A DNA stretch of 11,977 nucleotides from an uncultured Chloroflexota bacterium. GTDB lineage: Bacteria; Chloroflexota; Dehalococcoidia; UBA2247; RBG-13-53-26. Under the pieces are notes generated by a model. The model saw only the letters and a list, made by a program, of their open reading frames with translations, had not been told where the DNA came from and made no database searches. The stretch is from the NCBI GenBank assembly GCA_937860285.1, contig CALMBS010000057.1:1-11977 (forward strand), read 5' to 3'. The stretch's first letter is position 1; the number at the start of each line of letters is the position of its first letter. Made by a program: the position numbers and the translations under genes. This document shows positions 1 to 6,782 of this stretch, piece by piece.

Positions 1-7
1 CCTTCAT
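1..7 (-). CDS. Possible start of a further gene in the guaA operon (only first two codons in window)
   Basis: On the minus strand an ATG lies at 7..5, preceded by AGGGG nine bases upstream, a reasonable Shine-Dalgarno sequence. It comes about 55 bases after the stop of the iron-sulfur flavoprotein gene and points the same way, so it could be the next operon member. Only ATG AAG G is visible, so nothing can be said about the product. An ATP-grasp beta subunit partnering the acyl-CoA synthetase alpha subunit would be one thing to look for, but that is a guess. The 55-base gap contains a GCCGGC...GCCGGC inverted repeat with no T-run after it, so I do not call a terminator. Confidence 0.25.
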
Positions 8-62
8 ATCGCGTTTCCCCTGCCGGCTAGGCCCCTTGCCGGCGCACCCGGGTCGTGGGCCC

Positions 63-581
63 TCATCCTAGAGGCGACCTTCTCAGCGCCTGGCAGATAT
101 CCCCGTTGTCGTCCATGGAGCGGCTGACAAAGGCCTCCACCCTCTCGTCCATGCCGGGGTGGACGATGTCCGCCCTTCCCCGGTGCTTCGCGGTGAGGTC
201 GATGAAGGTGCTCCTCTCCTCATCGTCGATGTCCTCGCCGAACCCGATAACCACCTGCCAGCGGTGGCTCCCCGTGCCCCGGTTCATGGCGGCGGCCACA
301 GTGGAGGACGGGTGCCCGAAGAGCACCGGGGTCAGGTAGATGGTCGCGGAGTACTCCTTGACCTTTTTCCTTATCTCGTTCACGGCGTCCTTGCTGACGC
401 ATTCGCCGGGGTGCCTGGTCAGGCAGAGCAGGCATCCCAGGCACTGGGCCACCTCGTTTCTCCCCAGATCGACAGATTCCACCTGGTACCCCAGGTCTTC
501 CAGGGTCCGGGCGAGCCTGGATTTCAGGTCCTCCGAGAGGCCGGACCTGAAATCCCTGTCGGCGATCAAGAGAGCATTCAA
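63..581 (-). CDS. Iron-sulfur flavoprotein (flavodoxin-fold NAD(P)H:FMN oxidoreductase family)
   Basis: The product is a 172-residue flavodoxin-like protein of the NADPH-dependent FMN reductase/iron-sulfur flavoprotein type, a cytosolic electron carrier or oxidoreductase with an undefined partner. The N-terminus (MNALLIADRD) is a typical beta-1 strand, and the expected compact cysteine motif is present as C47-x2-C50-x2-C53-x7-C61. In characterised Isf proteins this C-x2-C-x2-C-x4-7-C pattern ligates a [4Fe-4S] cluster next to FMN. The segment TPVLFGHPSSTVAAAMNR matches the usual 'P.Y....S...K...DR' flavin-loop region. I chose the TTG start at 581..579 because GAGG lies six bases before it and it follows the upstream TAG by a single base, implying translational coupling. 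The same frame extends upstream to 659, but that part overlaps the previous gene and is low-complexity. Which reaction it catalyses cannot be read from the sequence. Confidence 0.8.
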   Translation of the reverse strand: MNALLIADRDFRSGLSEDLKSRLARTLEDLGYQVESVDLGRNEVAQCLGCLLCLTRHPGECVSKDAVNEIRKKVKEYSATIYLTPVLFGHPSSTVAAAMNRGTGSHRWQVVIGFGEDIDDEERSTFIDLTAKHRGRADIVHPGMDERVEAFVSRSMDDNGDICQALRRSPLG

Positions 582-582
582 G

Positions 583-2001
583 CTAGACCTCTGTGCCCCG
601 GAGCCCGGCCCTGATCCGGGAGTACCTGGCGGCCACCGACAGGGCCTTGATGGCCGCATCCCCGTCGGGGTACGTCGGCAGCCCGATGGACTCGAACTCG
701 CGGTTCATCTCCTCCGCTATGGTCAGGCTGGGGCCGGCCACCCAGACGGCCATGGTCTTCGCCTGCCGCCTCACCATGGGCCCGAACACCTCGGCTATCT
801 TCCCGCGCACGCCCCAGGGGCAGGCCATGGCCAGGCAGTCCACGTTGTCGTCATGGAGCACCGCCTCGATCATGGCCGGGAAACGGGAGGCGATGCCCCC
901 GGGCACCTGGTAGGCCGGCAGGCCCGGTCCCAGGTCGACGGGGTTGCCCGCCAGGACCGGGGATATCGCCGCCAGCTTCGCCAGGGTGTCCGGAGAGAAA
1001 CGGGCCAGGGCCAGGCCATTGGCCGTGGCCACGTCGATGCCCATCACCCCCGCCCCGCCGGAGATGGTGACGATGGCCAGGCGATGGCCGCGGGGCAGCG
1101 GCTGGCTGGCGAATACCTTGGGGATGTCGATGAGCTCCCTGAAGCTGTCCACCCTGATGACCCCGGCCTGCCTGAAAGCGCCGTCGTAGACCTGGTCCTC
1201 CCCCGCCAGGGAGCCGGTGTGGGAGGCCATGGCCCGGCGGCTCTCGCGGCTCCTGCCGGGCTTCAGAACGATGACCGGCTTCCGCGCGGCTGCCGCCTTT
1301 GCCCTCTTCAGGAAGAGCTGGCCCTGGCGTATATCCTCCAGGTGCATGGCGATCACCTTCGTGTCCGGGTCGTCGGCCAGGTACTCGAGAAGGTCGATCT
1401 CGTCGATATCGCACTTGTTCCCGAAGTCGCACATCTTGCTCAGGCCGTAGTGCGTTTCCTCCAGCGGCATGTTCTGCGGGCCGATCAGACCGGTCTGGGC
1501 GCAGAGGGAGATGCCGCCGGTGATCATCCTGCCGTAGGTCACGCGGTAAGGCGTGGTTATGAGGCCGATGGCCGGGTTGGCCACGCCGATGGTGTTGGGG
1601 CCCAGGAGCCGCAGCCCTCCGGCCGCGGCCGTCCGGCTGACCTCCTGCTGGAGCCTCTTGCCGTCCTGGCTCCTTTCGCCGAAGCCGTCGGAGATGATGA
1701 TGGCCGTCCGGGCCCCGTTGTGCACCGCGTCGGCGATGATGCCGGGTACGGCTGCGGCTCCGGCCATGGTGACCACCAGGTCCACCGGCTCCGGGATGTC
1801 CCTGACCCTGGGATAGACGGGGAGGCCCAGGACCTCCCGGTACTGGGGATTGACCGGGTAGATGCGCCCCCCGAAACCGAAGCGCTGCAGGTTGCCCGTC
1901 GTCACGTGGCCGCCGAAGCGGGCCTCTCTGAGCGATCCGGCCACGGCGATGCTCTTGGGGTGAAGGAGCCTGTCGATGGCCTCTCGCGCTGGACGTCTCA
2001 C
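583..2001 (-). CDS. ADP-forming acyl-CoA (acetyl-CoA) synthetase, alpha-subunit type, CoA-binding protein
   Basis: This family interconverts acyl-CoA, ADP and phosphate with acid, CoA and ATP. The protein has the alpha-subunit architecture: a Rossmann CoA-binding domain (roughly residues 10-140, PKSIAVAGS and YPVNPQ), a ligase domain (140-285) and a C-terminal flavodoxin-like domain (300-470). The phosphorylatable histidine motif SHTGSLAG is intact (His261), and HLEDI carries a conserved glutamate. The usual GPNC is GPNT and SQSGALG is AQTGLIG, so substrate range may differ. There is no ATP-grasp beta subunit in the protein or the window. At 472 residues it is alpha-subunit sized. Three in-frame GTG codons (2016, 2010, 2001) compete as starts. 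I prefer 2001 because GGGAG sits eight bases before it; the other two would overlap the guaA end. Start uncertainty is at most 15 bases. It is co-directional with guaA, so probably co-transcribed. Confidence 0.82.
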   Translation of the reverse strand: MRRPAREAIDRLLHPKSIAVAGSLREARFGGHVTTGNLQRFGFGGRIYPVNPQYREVLGLPVYPRVRDIPEPVDLVVTMAGAAAVPGIIADAVHNGARTAIIISDGFGERSQDGKRLQQEVSRTAAAGGLRLLGPNTIGVANPAIGLITTPYRVTYGRMITGGISLCAQTGLIGPQNMPLEETHYGLSKMCDFGNKCDIDEIDLLEYLADDPDTKVIAMHLEDIRQGQLFLKRAKAAAARKPVIVLKPGRSRESRRAMASHTGSLAGEDQVYDGAFRQAGVIRVDSFRELIDIPKVFASQPLPRGHRLAIVTISGGAGVMGIDVATANGLALARFSPDTLAKLAAISPVLAGNPVDLGPGLPAYQVPGGIASRFPAMIEAVLHDDNVDCLAMACPWGVRGKIAEVFGPMVRRQAKTMAVWVAGPSLTIAEEMNREFESIGLPTYPDGDAAIKALSVAARYSRIRAGLRGTEV

Positions 2002-2006
2002 GGACG

Positions 2007-3719
2007 TCACTCCCACTCGATGGTGGCCGGAGGCTTCGACGAGATGTCGTAGACCACCCGGTTCACGGCCGGGACCTCGTTGACGATGCGACTCGATATC
2101 TGCGCCAGCACATCGTAGGGAATCCGGGCCCAGTCGGCCGTCATGGCATCCTCGCTGGTCACCGCCCGTACCGCCACCAGGTAGCCGTATGTCCGGTAGT
2201 CGCCCATGACTCCCACGCTCTGGACGTTGGTCAGCACGGCGAAGCTCTGCCAGAGCTGGCGGTAGAGGTTGGCCTTCTTTATCTCGCTCATGACGATCCA
2301 GTCGGCGGCCCGCAGGATGTCCAGGCGCTCTCTGGTCACCTCTCCGATGACCCGTACGGACAGCCCGGGCCCGGGAAAGGGCTGGCGATAGATGACGTCC
2401 TCGGGCAGGCCCAGGGCCGTTCCCACCCGTCTCACCTCATCCTTGAACAGGAACCGCAGCGGCTCCAGCAGCTTGAGGGCCATCCTGGCCGGCAGGCCGC
2501 CCACGTTGTGGTGGGACTTGATCCGGGCGGAGGCCTTGAGGTCCGGCGTAGTGCTCTCGATCACGTCGGGGTAGAGGGTGCCCTGGGCCAGGAAATCCAC
2601 CTTGCCGATCTTGGCCGCTTCCTCTTCGAAGACCCGGATGAACTCCTCGCCTACCACGTGCCGCTTCTTCTCCGGGTCGATGACCCCTGCCAGCTTGCCC
2701 AGGAACCGGTCCGTGGCATCGACATCGACCACGTTCATCTTGAGGTTCCTCTGGAAGGCGTTGATGGTGCGCTCCGGCTCTTCGCGCCGCAGCAGGCCGT
2801 TGTTCACGAAGATGCAGGTCAGCTGGTCGCCCACCGCCTGGTGGATCAGCGTGGCCGCCACGGCAGAGTCCACCCCTCCCGAGAGAGCGCAGATGACGCG
2901 GCCCTGGCCCACCTGGTCGCTGATCTTTTCAATACTCTCTTCGATGAAGTTCTTGGCCGTCCAGTTGCCCTGGCAGCCGCAGACGTTGTACAGGAAGTTC
3001 TTCAGTATCGTCTTTCCGTCGGGTGTGTGAACCACCTCGGGGTGGAACTGCAGGCCGTAGAACCCCTGGTCGTTGCCCATGACGGCCGTGGGGCAGATAT
3101 CGGTGTAGGCCAGCGAGGCGAAACCGGGGGGCAACTGCACCACCTGGTCACCGTGGCTCATCCAGACCGGCAGCGAGAAAGGCAGGTAGGCCAGGAGCGG
3201 CGAGTCCGTGGAGAGGTGGAGGGTGGCGTGCCCGTACTCGCGCCGCGACTGGTGTAGCACCTTTCCCCCGAGCTGCTGGGCCATGAGGTGCATCCCGTAG
3301 CATATCCCCAGCACCGGCACGCCGCTGTCGAAGATGTAGGAGGGGGCCAGGGGCGCCCCGGCATCGTAGACGCTGGCCGGGCCGCCGGACAGGATGAATC
3401 CCTTGGGCTTCAGTCCGGCGATCTTGGACCAGGGCGTGTCGTAGGGCACGATCTCGCAGTAGACCTGGCACTCGCGCACCCGCCGGGCGATGAGCATGCT
3501 GTACTGGGAGCCGAAGTCGAAGATGACGACGGCGTCCCGGTCCGCTCCGGGGGCCGCTCCCTTCTCCGGGACAGGGTAATCACCGCGTTTCTCCCTGGCG
3601 ATCTCGAGGTAGGTGGACAGCTCGACATCGTCGCTGGTGGCTACCCGGTGATCGGTGGCGGCCGTTTCCACGGCTTTGGGGGTGTCCGGCGGGCCGTTGC
3701 CTGACTGCGGTGCCGTCAT
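2007..3719 (-). CDS. guaA: GMP synthase (glutamine-hydrolysing) with N-terminal extension
   Basis: Converts XMP, ATP and glutamine to GMP in the cytosol, the last step of guanine nucleotide synthesis. The class I glutamine amidotransferase domain starts near residue 63 (FDFGSQ at 67-72), with nucleophile Cys140 in GICYGMH and His226/Glu228 in FHPEV. The ATP-pyrophosphatase P-loop SGGVDS is at 280-285. The C-terminal dimerisation domain ends in the expected IEWE. All catalytic residues are present. The protein is 570 residues, whereas the family is usually about 510-525, because of some 55 extra N-terminal residues that are hydrophilic and Pro/Glu/Asp-rich. No ATG, GTG or TTG codon is in frame near the canonical start; only ATG1 and GTG17 are available, so the extension appears genuinely translated. 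A consensus-like promoter ends only eight bases before ATG. It is the first gene of a minus-strand operon. Confidence 0.96.
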   Translation of the reverse strand: MTAPQSGNGPPDTPKAVETAATDHRVATSDDVELSTYLEIAREKRGDYPVPEKGAAPGADRDAVVIFDFGSQYSMLIARRVRECQVYCEIVPYDTPWSKIAGLKPKGFILSGGPASVYDAGAPLAPSYIFDSGVPVLGICYGMHLMAQQLGGKVLHQSRREYGHATLHLSTDSPLLAYLPFSLPVWMSHGDQVVQLPPGFASLAYTDICPTAVMGNDQGFYGLQFHPEVVHTPDGKTILKNFLYNVCGCQGNWTAKNFIEESIEKISDQVGQGRVICALSGGVDSAVAATLIHQAVGDQLTCIFVNNGLLRREEPERTINAFQRNLKMNVVDVDATDRFLGKLAGVIDPEKKRHVVGEEFIRVFEEEAAKIGKVDFLAQGTLYPDVIESTTPDLKASARIKSHHNVGGLPARMALKLLEPLRFLFKDEVRRVGTALGLPEDVIYRQPFPGPGLSVRVIGEVTRERLDILRAADWIVMSEIKKANLYRQLWQSFAVLTNVQSVGVMGDYRTYGYLVAVRAVTSEDAMTADWARIPYDVLAQISSRIVNEVPAVNRVVYDISSKPPATIEWE

Positions 3720-3727
3720 GCCCCTAG

Positions 3728-3756
3728 ATTATACCGATAGCCTACGGCCATCACAA
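3728..3756 (-). promoter_or_regulatory. Sigma-70-type promoter for guaA, probably giving a leaderless mRNA
   Basis: Reading the minus strand, a -35 TTGTGA (3756..3751) is followed by exactly 17 bases and a perfect -10 TATAAT (3733..3728). The guaA ATG begins at 3719, only eight bases after the -10. Transcription would normally start six to eight bases after the -10, that is at 3721-3719. The predicted transcript therefore begins at or within two bases of the ATG, with no room for a ribosome-binding site. Confidence 0.7.
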
Positions 3757-3779
3757 GGCTACCAGCGCGCGCTGAGGGT

Positions 3780-3809
3780 TTGCCGCCTTCCTCTCGTGGA
3801 GCGTATACT
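3780..3809 (+). promoter_or_regulatory. Candidate promoter for the MFS transporter gene
   Basis: On the plus strand TTGCCG (3780-3785), an 18-base spacer and TATACT (3804-3809) form a plausible sigma-70 promoter. It would give a leader of roughly 30 bases before the ATG at 3846. It is divergent from the guaA promoter, with the two -35 elements about 23 bases apart, so one bound protein could affect both. The -35 matches consensus at only four of six positions. Confidence 0.45.
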
Positions 3810-3845
3810 GGACGATCAGGCGATGCGCGCAGTCACATCGAGTTT

Positions 3846-5513
3846 ATGAGCGACGACCGCCCTCCCCGCGAGGACCGCAAGCCCGATTCCCACGGTCCCG
3901 GCGAGGCCGCCCCTGTCCTGGGACCGATTGGCGGCCGGAATCTCAGCCGGCGCCAGGTCCTCGTCACCTTCGGCGGCGTGCTGCTGGCCATGTTCTTAAG
4001 CTCCCTGGACCAGAGCATCGTGGGCACCGCCTTGCCCCGCATCATCGCCGACCTCAATGGCTTCGAGCACTACACCTGGGTGGCCACCGCCTACCTGCTG
4101 ACCTCCACGGCCATGGTGCCCATCGTCGGCCGGCTCACCGATATGTACGGCCGCAAGTGGTTCTACATCGTCGGGATCGTCATCTTCCTGATCGGATCGG
4201 CCCTCTGCGGCCTCAGCCAGAGCATGACCCAGCTCATCGCCTTCCGCGGCCTTCAGGGAATCGGCGCCGGCATCATGATGACCAATGCCTTTATCGTCAT
4301 CGGCGACCTGTTCCCACCGAGCGAGCGCGGCAAGTACGTGGGGATCGTGATGTCCGTCTTCGGTTTCTCCTCCGTCATCGGACCGCTACTGGGAGGTGTC
4401 ATCACTGAGCACCTCTCCTGGCACTGGATCTTCTACGTCAACCTGCCCATCGGCATACCGGTGATATTCGCCTTTGTCCGCTTCTTCCCTGCTTTTGAGC
4501 CTCTGAGCGCCGGCCACCGCATCGACCATGCGGGGATAGCCACGGTGGTGCTCTCCATCGTGTCGCTGGTGCTGGGGCTTTCCTGGGGGGGGATCTACGG
4601 GTGGAGGTCTGCCTATGTCATCTGGTCGCTGGTGGCCTCCGGAGCTCTCCTGGCAGCCTTCGTGGTCACGGAATCGCGCGCCGCAGACCCGGTCTTGCCG
4701 CTGCACATATTCCGCAACCGGGTGGTGGTGGTCTCGCTGGCGGCGCGGTTCGGCCTGGGCGTGGGGATGTTTGGCGTGATCATCTTCATCCCCCTGTTCT
4801 TCCAGTTCGTCCTGGGCCAGTCGGCCACCAACAGCGGCATAGTTCTGATGCCCATGATGCTGGGCATGGTGGTGGGCAGCACCCTTTCGGGGCAGGCGGT
4901 CTCCCGCCTGGGCGGGCACTACCGCACGCAGGCCCTCATCGGGCTGGCCATCCTGGCGGCGGGCATGTACCTCATGTCACGAATGACCCCGGACACCACT
5001 TATCTCCGGGCCGCCATAAACACGGGCGTGACCGGTTTTGGCATGGGCATCGCCATGCCGCTGTTCGTCATTGCGGTGCAGAACGCCGTGCCCTACTCCA
5101 TTATGGGGGTGGCCACTTCCTCGATTCAGTTCTTCCAGTCCATCGGGCAGGTCATCGGCCTGGCCGTGTTCGGCTCCGTCATGGCCGACCGCTTCGCCTC
5201 GAACCTCACCGGGAACGATTTTGTGGTCAGTCTGCCGTTGCCCAGCGAGACGTTTTCGGCGCTGGTCAACAACGTCGAGGCCCTGGGTGACAAGAGGGCC
5301 ATGGAGCAGCTCCAGGCAGTGTTCAGCCAGCTCGGAGACGAGGGCCCGGGGCTGCTGGAGCGGTTCATGACCGTGCTCAGGGAGGCCCTGGCCTCCGCCA
5401 TCACCGACGTCTTCGTCATCGCCCTGGCCGTCATCGTTGTGGCCTGGGTGGTGACCCTCTTCCTCAAAGAAGTCCCCCTCAGGCGCTCACATGGCCCCGC
5501 CAGCGTCGAGTAG
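3846..5513 (+). CDS. DHA2-family (EmrB/QacA-type) 14-TM MFS drug:H+ antiporter
   Basis: A 555-residue inner-membrane major facilitator transporter of the drug:H+ antiporter-2 type. Signatures seen: motif D1 (LDQSIVGTALPRI, near residues 54-66), motif A in the TM2-TM3 loop (GRLTDMYGRKW, 95-105), motif B (RGLQGIGAG, 134-142) and the antiporter motif C (GFSSVIGPLLGG, about 173-184). The hydrophobic pattern and length fit 14 helices. A hydrophilic stretch (about 480-520) precedes the last helix, and a roughly 38-residue hydrophilic, proline-rich N-terminal tail lies before TM1. The frame is open from TTG 3780, but that overlaps the predicted promoter, so ATG 3846 is chosen; its ribosome-binding site is weak (GAG only). 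No adaptor protein (EmrA-like) or TetR/MarR regulator gene lies adjacent. The substrate is unknown; multidrug or metabolite export is the family expectation. The next gene starts 42 bases downstream. Confidence 0.88.
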   Translation: MSDDRPPREDRKPDSHGPGEAAPVLGPIGGRNLSRRQVLVTFGGVLLAMFLSSLDQSIVGTALPRIIADLNGFEHYTWVATAYLLTSTAMVPIVGRLTDMYGRKWFYIVGIVIFLIGSALCGLSQSMTQLIAFRGLQGIGAGIMMTNAFIVIGDLFPPSERGKYVGIVMSVFGFSSVIGPLLGGVITEHLSWHWIFYVNLPIGIPVIFAFVRFFPAFEPLSAGHRIDHAGIATVVLSIVSLVLGLSWGGIYGWRSAYVIWSLVASGALLAAFVVTESRAADPVLPLHIFRNRVVVVSLAARFGLGVGMFGVIIFIPLFFQFVLGQSATNSGIVLMPMMLGMVVGSTLSGQAVSRLGGHYRTQALIGLAILAAGMYLMSRMTPDTTYLRAAINTGVTGFGMGIAMPLFVIAVQNAVPYSIMGVATSSIQFFQSIGQVIGLAVFGSVMADRFASNLTGNDFVVSLPLPSETFSALVNNVEALGDKRAMEQLQAVFSQLGDEGPGLLERFMTVLREALASAITDVFVIALAVIVVAWVVTLFLKEVPLRRSHGPASVE

Positions 5514-5555
5514 CCCCGGCCAGGGTCGTGCTATCATGAGGTGCGGGGTGTCTGC

Positions 5556-6332
5556 ATGAAAGTGCTGTGTTTCCAGCCTCACAACGACGACTGCGCCATT
5601 GCCGTTGGCGGCCTGATGCAGAAGATGGCCGGCCGGGGGTGGGACCTCACCTATGTCTACGTGACCGACGGCCGCCACGGGAGTGACTCCATCCCCCCGG
5701 ACAGGCTGGTCGAGATGCGAAGGAAGGAGGCGGCGCGGGAGCGCAGCCTGCTGGGAGTGGGGCGTTTCTTTGAGCTGGGGCTGGAGGATGGCTCCGTCGA
5801 GCGGCTGAGCAGTGTCCAGCGGAGGTGGGCCAACGAGCAGATGGAGTCCGTCCTGGCGGAGTCCAGGGCCGACCTGGTCCTGCTGCCGAGCCGGGCCGAC
5901 ATGCACCCGGACCACCGCGCGACGCATGACCTGGCCATGGCCGTGGCCGAGAAGGTGCGGCCTCGTCCGCTCCTGGTCAAGTACTGCGTGTGGCTCCTGC
6001 CTGATTTCTACCGGAAGCCGCCGGACCCGGCGGACCAGACTGTCATGGTGGGCATCGACCGGGAGATGCCGGGGAAGATGGCGGCCATCCGGGCCCACCA
6101 GTCACAGGTGTCCCGAGGTGGGTTCGACTCCATGGTCCAGGTGCTCAACGCCTACCTGGCCTATGCCTTCCGGGCGCCGGCGGTCATCGGCTCGCGCTAT
6201 GTCGAGGTCATCGGGCTCTACCGGCCGCACCTTCACCGGCGGGTAGCCAATGAGGTGCTCCGGGCCCTGGAGCCATGCGTCGACGTCACCACCATGCTCC
6301 ACGGCCGGCCGTCCCAGGACATCAGGGCCTAG
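5556..6332 (+). CDS. PIG-L/LmbE-family zinc-dependent deacetylase
   Basis: A 258-residue cytosolic protein of the PIG-L (LmbE-like) N-acetyl-hydrolase family. Members remove acetyl groups from N-acetylglucosamine-type sugars, including those of mycothiol, bacillithiol and GPI precursors. The metal site is present as PHNDD (His9, Asp11, Asp12) near the N-terminus and as HPDH (117-120). The usual PHPDDE reads PHNDDC, so the acidic residue after the DD pair is Cys13. The ATG at 5556 is chosen because GGGGTG lies five bases before it. A GTG in frame at 5541 lacks a ribosome-binding site and would add only five residues. The next gene, archease, starts 21 bases after the stop, so the two are probably co-transcribed with rtcB. 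The substrate is unknown; a thiol-cofactor precursor or a sugar conjugate are possibilities from the family. Confidence 0.85.
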   Translation: MKVLCFQPHNDDCAIAVGGLMQKMAGRGWDLTYVYVTDGRHGSDSIPPDRLVEMRRKEAARERSLLGVGRFFELGLEDGSVERLSSVQRRWANEQMESVLAESRADLVLLPSRADMHPDHRATHDLAMAVAEKVRPRPLLVKYCVWLLPDFYRKPPDPADQTVMVGIDREMPGKMAAIRAHQSQVSRGGFDSMVQVLNAYLAYAFRAPAVIGSRYVEVIGLYRPHLHRRVANEVLRALEPCVDVTTMLHGRPSQDIRA

Positions 6333-6353
6333 GAATCAGCAGCGGGTGAGGCG

Positions 6354-6770
6354 ATGAAGCGGTTTGACCTGCTGGAGCACACCGCCGATGCCGGCATCAT
6401 GGCCTACGGGGCCGACATGCGGGAGGCGTTCTCCAATGCGGCCTACGGCATGTTCTGCCTCATGGCCGACCTGGAGCAGGTCCGGGAGAAGACCAGCCGT
6501 CACGTAGAAGTCGAGGCGGGAGACAGGGAGGGCCTGGTGGTGGCCTGGCTGAACGAGCTGCTCTACCTGTTCGACGTGGAGCGGGTTATCTTCAGGAGGT
6601 TCGACATCCTGGAGCTGACTGGAACGCGGCTTGAGGCTGATGCTCACGGCGAGGAGGCGGACGCCTCCCGCCACCGGCTGAAGAGCGGGGTCAAGGCCGC
6701 CACCTACCATATGCTCCAGGTGTCGGAAGGCGGAGGCCGCTGCAGCATCCGGGTGATCTTCGACGTTTAG
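6354..6770 (+). CDS. Archease, RtcB RNA ligase cofactor
   Basis: A 138-residue archease, the small metal-binding protein that activates RtcB by promoting its guanylylation and multiple turnover. The diagnostic N-terminus FDLLEHTADAGI is present (HTAD at 9-12, Asp12), as are the conserved VKAATYHML segment (113-121) and the C-terminal IFDV with penultimate Asp137. The N- and C-terminal aspartates form the metal site in known archeases. Length is normal for the family. ATG 6354 follows GGGTGAGG at a very short spacing (about two bases from the last G), and a longer match using GGGTG gives five or more. It sits 12 bases before rtcB, the classic archease-rtcB pairing, so functional assignment is very secure. 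Confidence 0.94.
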   Translation: MKRFDLLEHTADAGIMAYGADMREAFSNAAYGMFCLMADLEQVREKTSRHVEVEAGDREGLVVAWLNELLYLFDVERVIFRRFDILELTGTRLEADAHGEEADASRHRLKSGVKAATYHMLQVSEGGGRCSIRVIFDV

Positions 6771-6782
6771 TGGAGGTGGGGC

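Noticed and set aside
340..2052. 570-codon plus-strand open frame opposite the acyl-CoA synthetase gene
   Set aside because: It is the antisense of a gene with clear family motifs, its translation is rich in Gly/Arg/His/Pro/Asp with no recognisable domain, and long antisense frames are expected in GC-rich DNA.
3780..3845. TTG start at 3780 for the MFS transporter
   Set aside because: The added 22 residues cover a predicted -35/-10 promoter and have no conserved sequence; ATG 3846 starts a normal hydrophilic tail before TM1.
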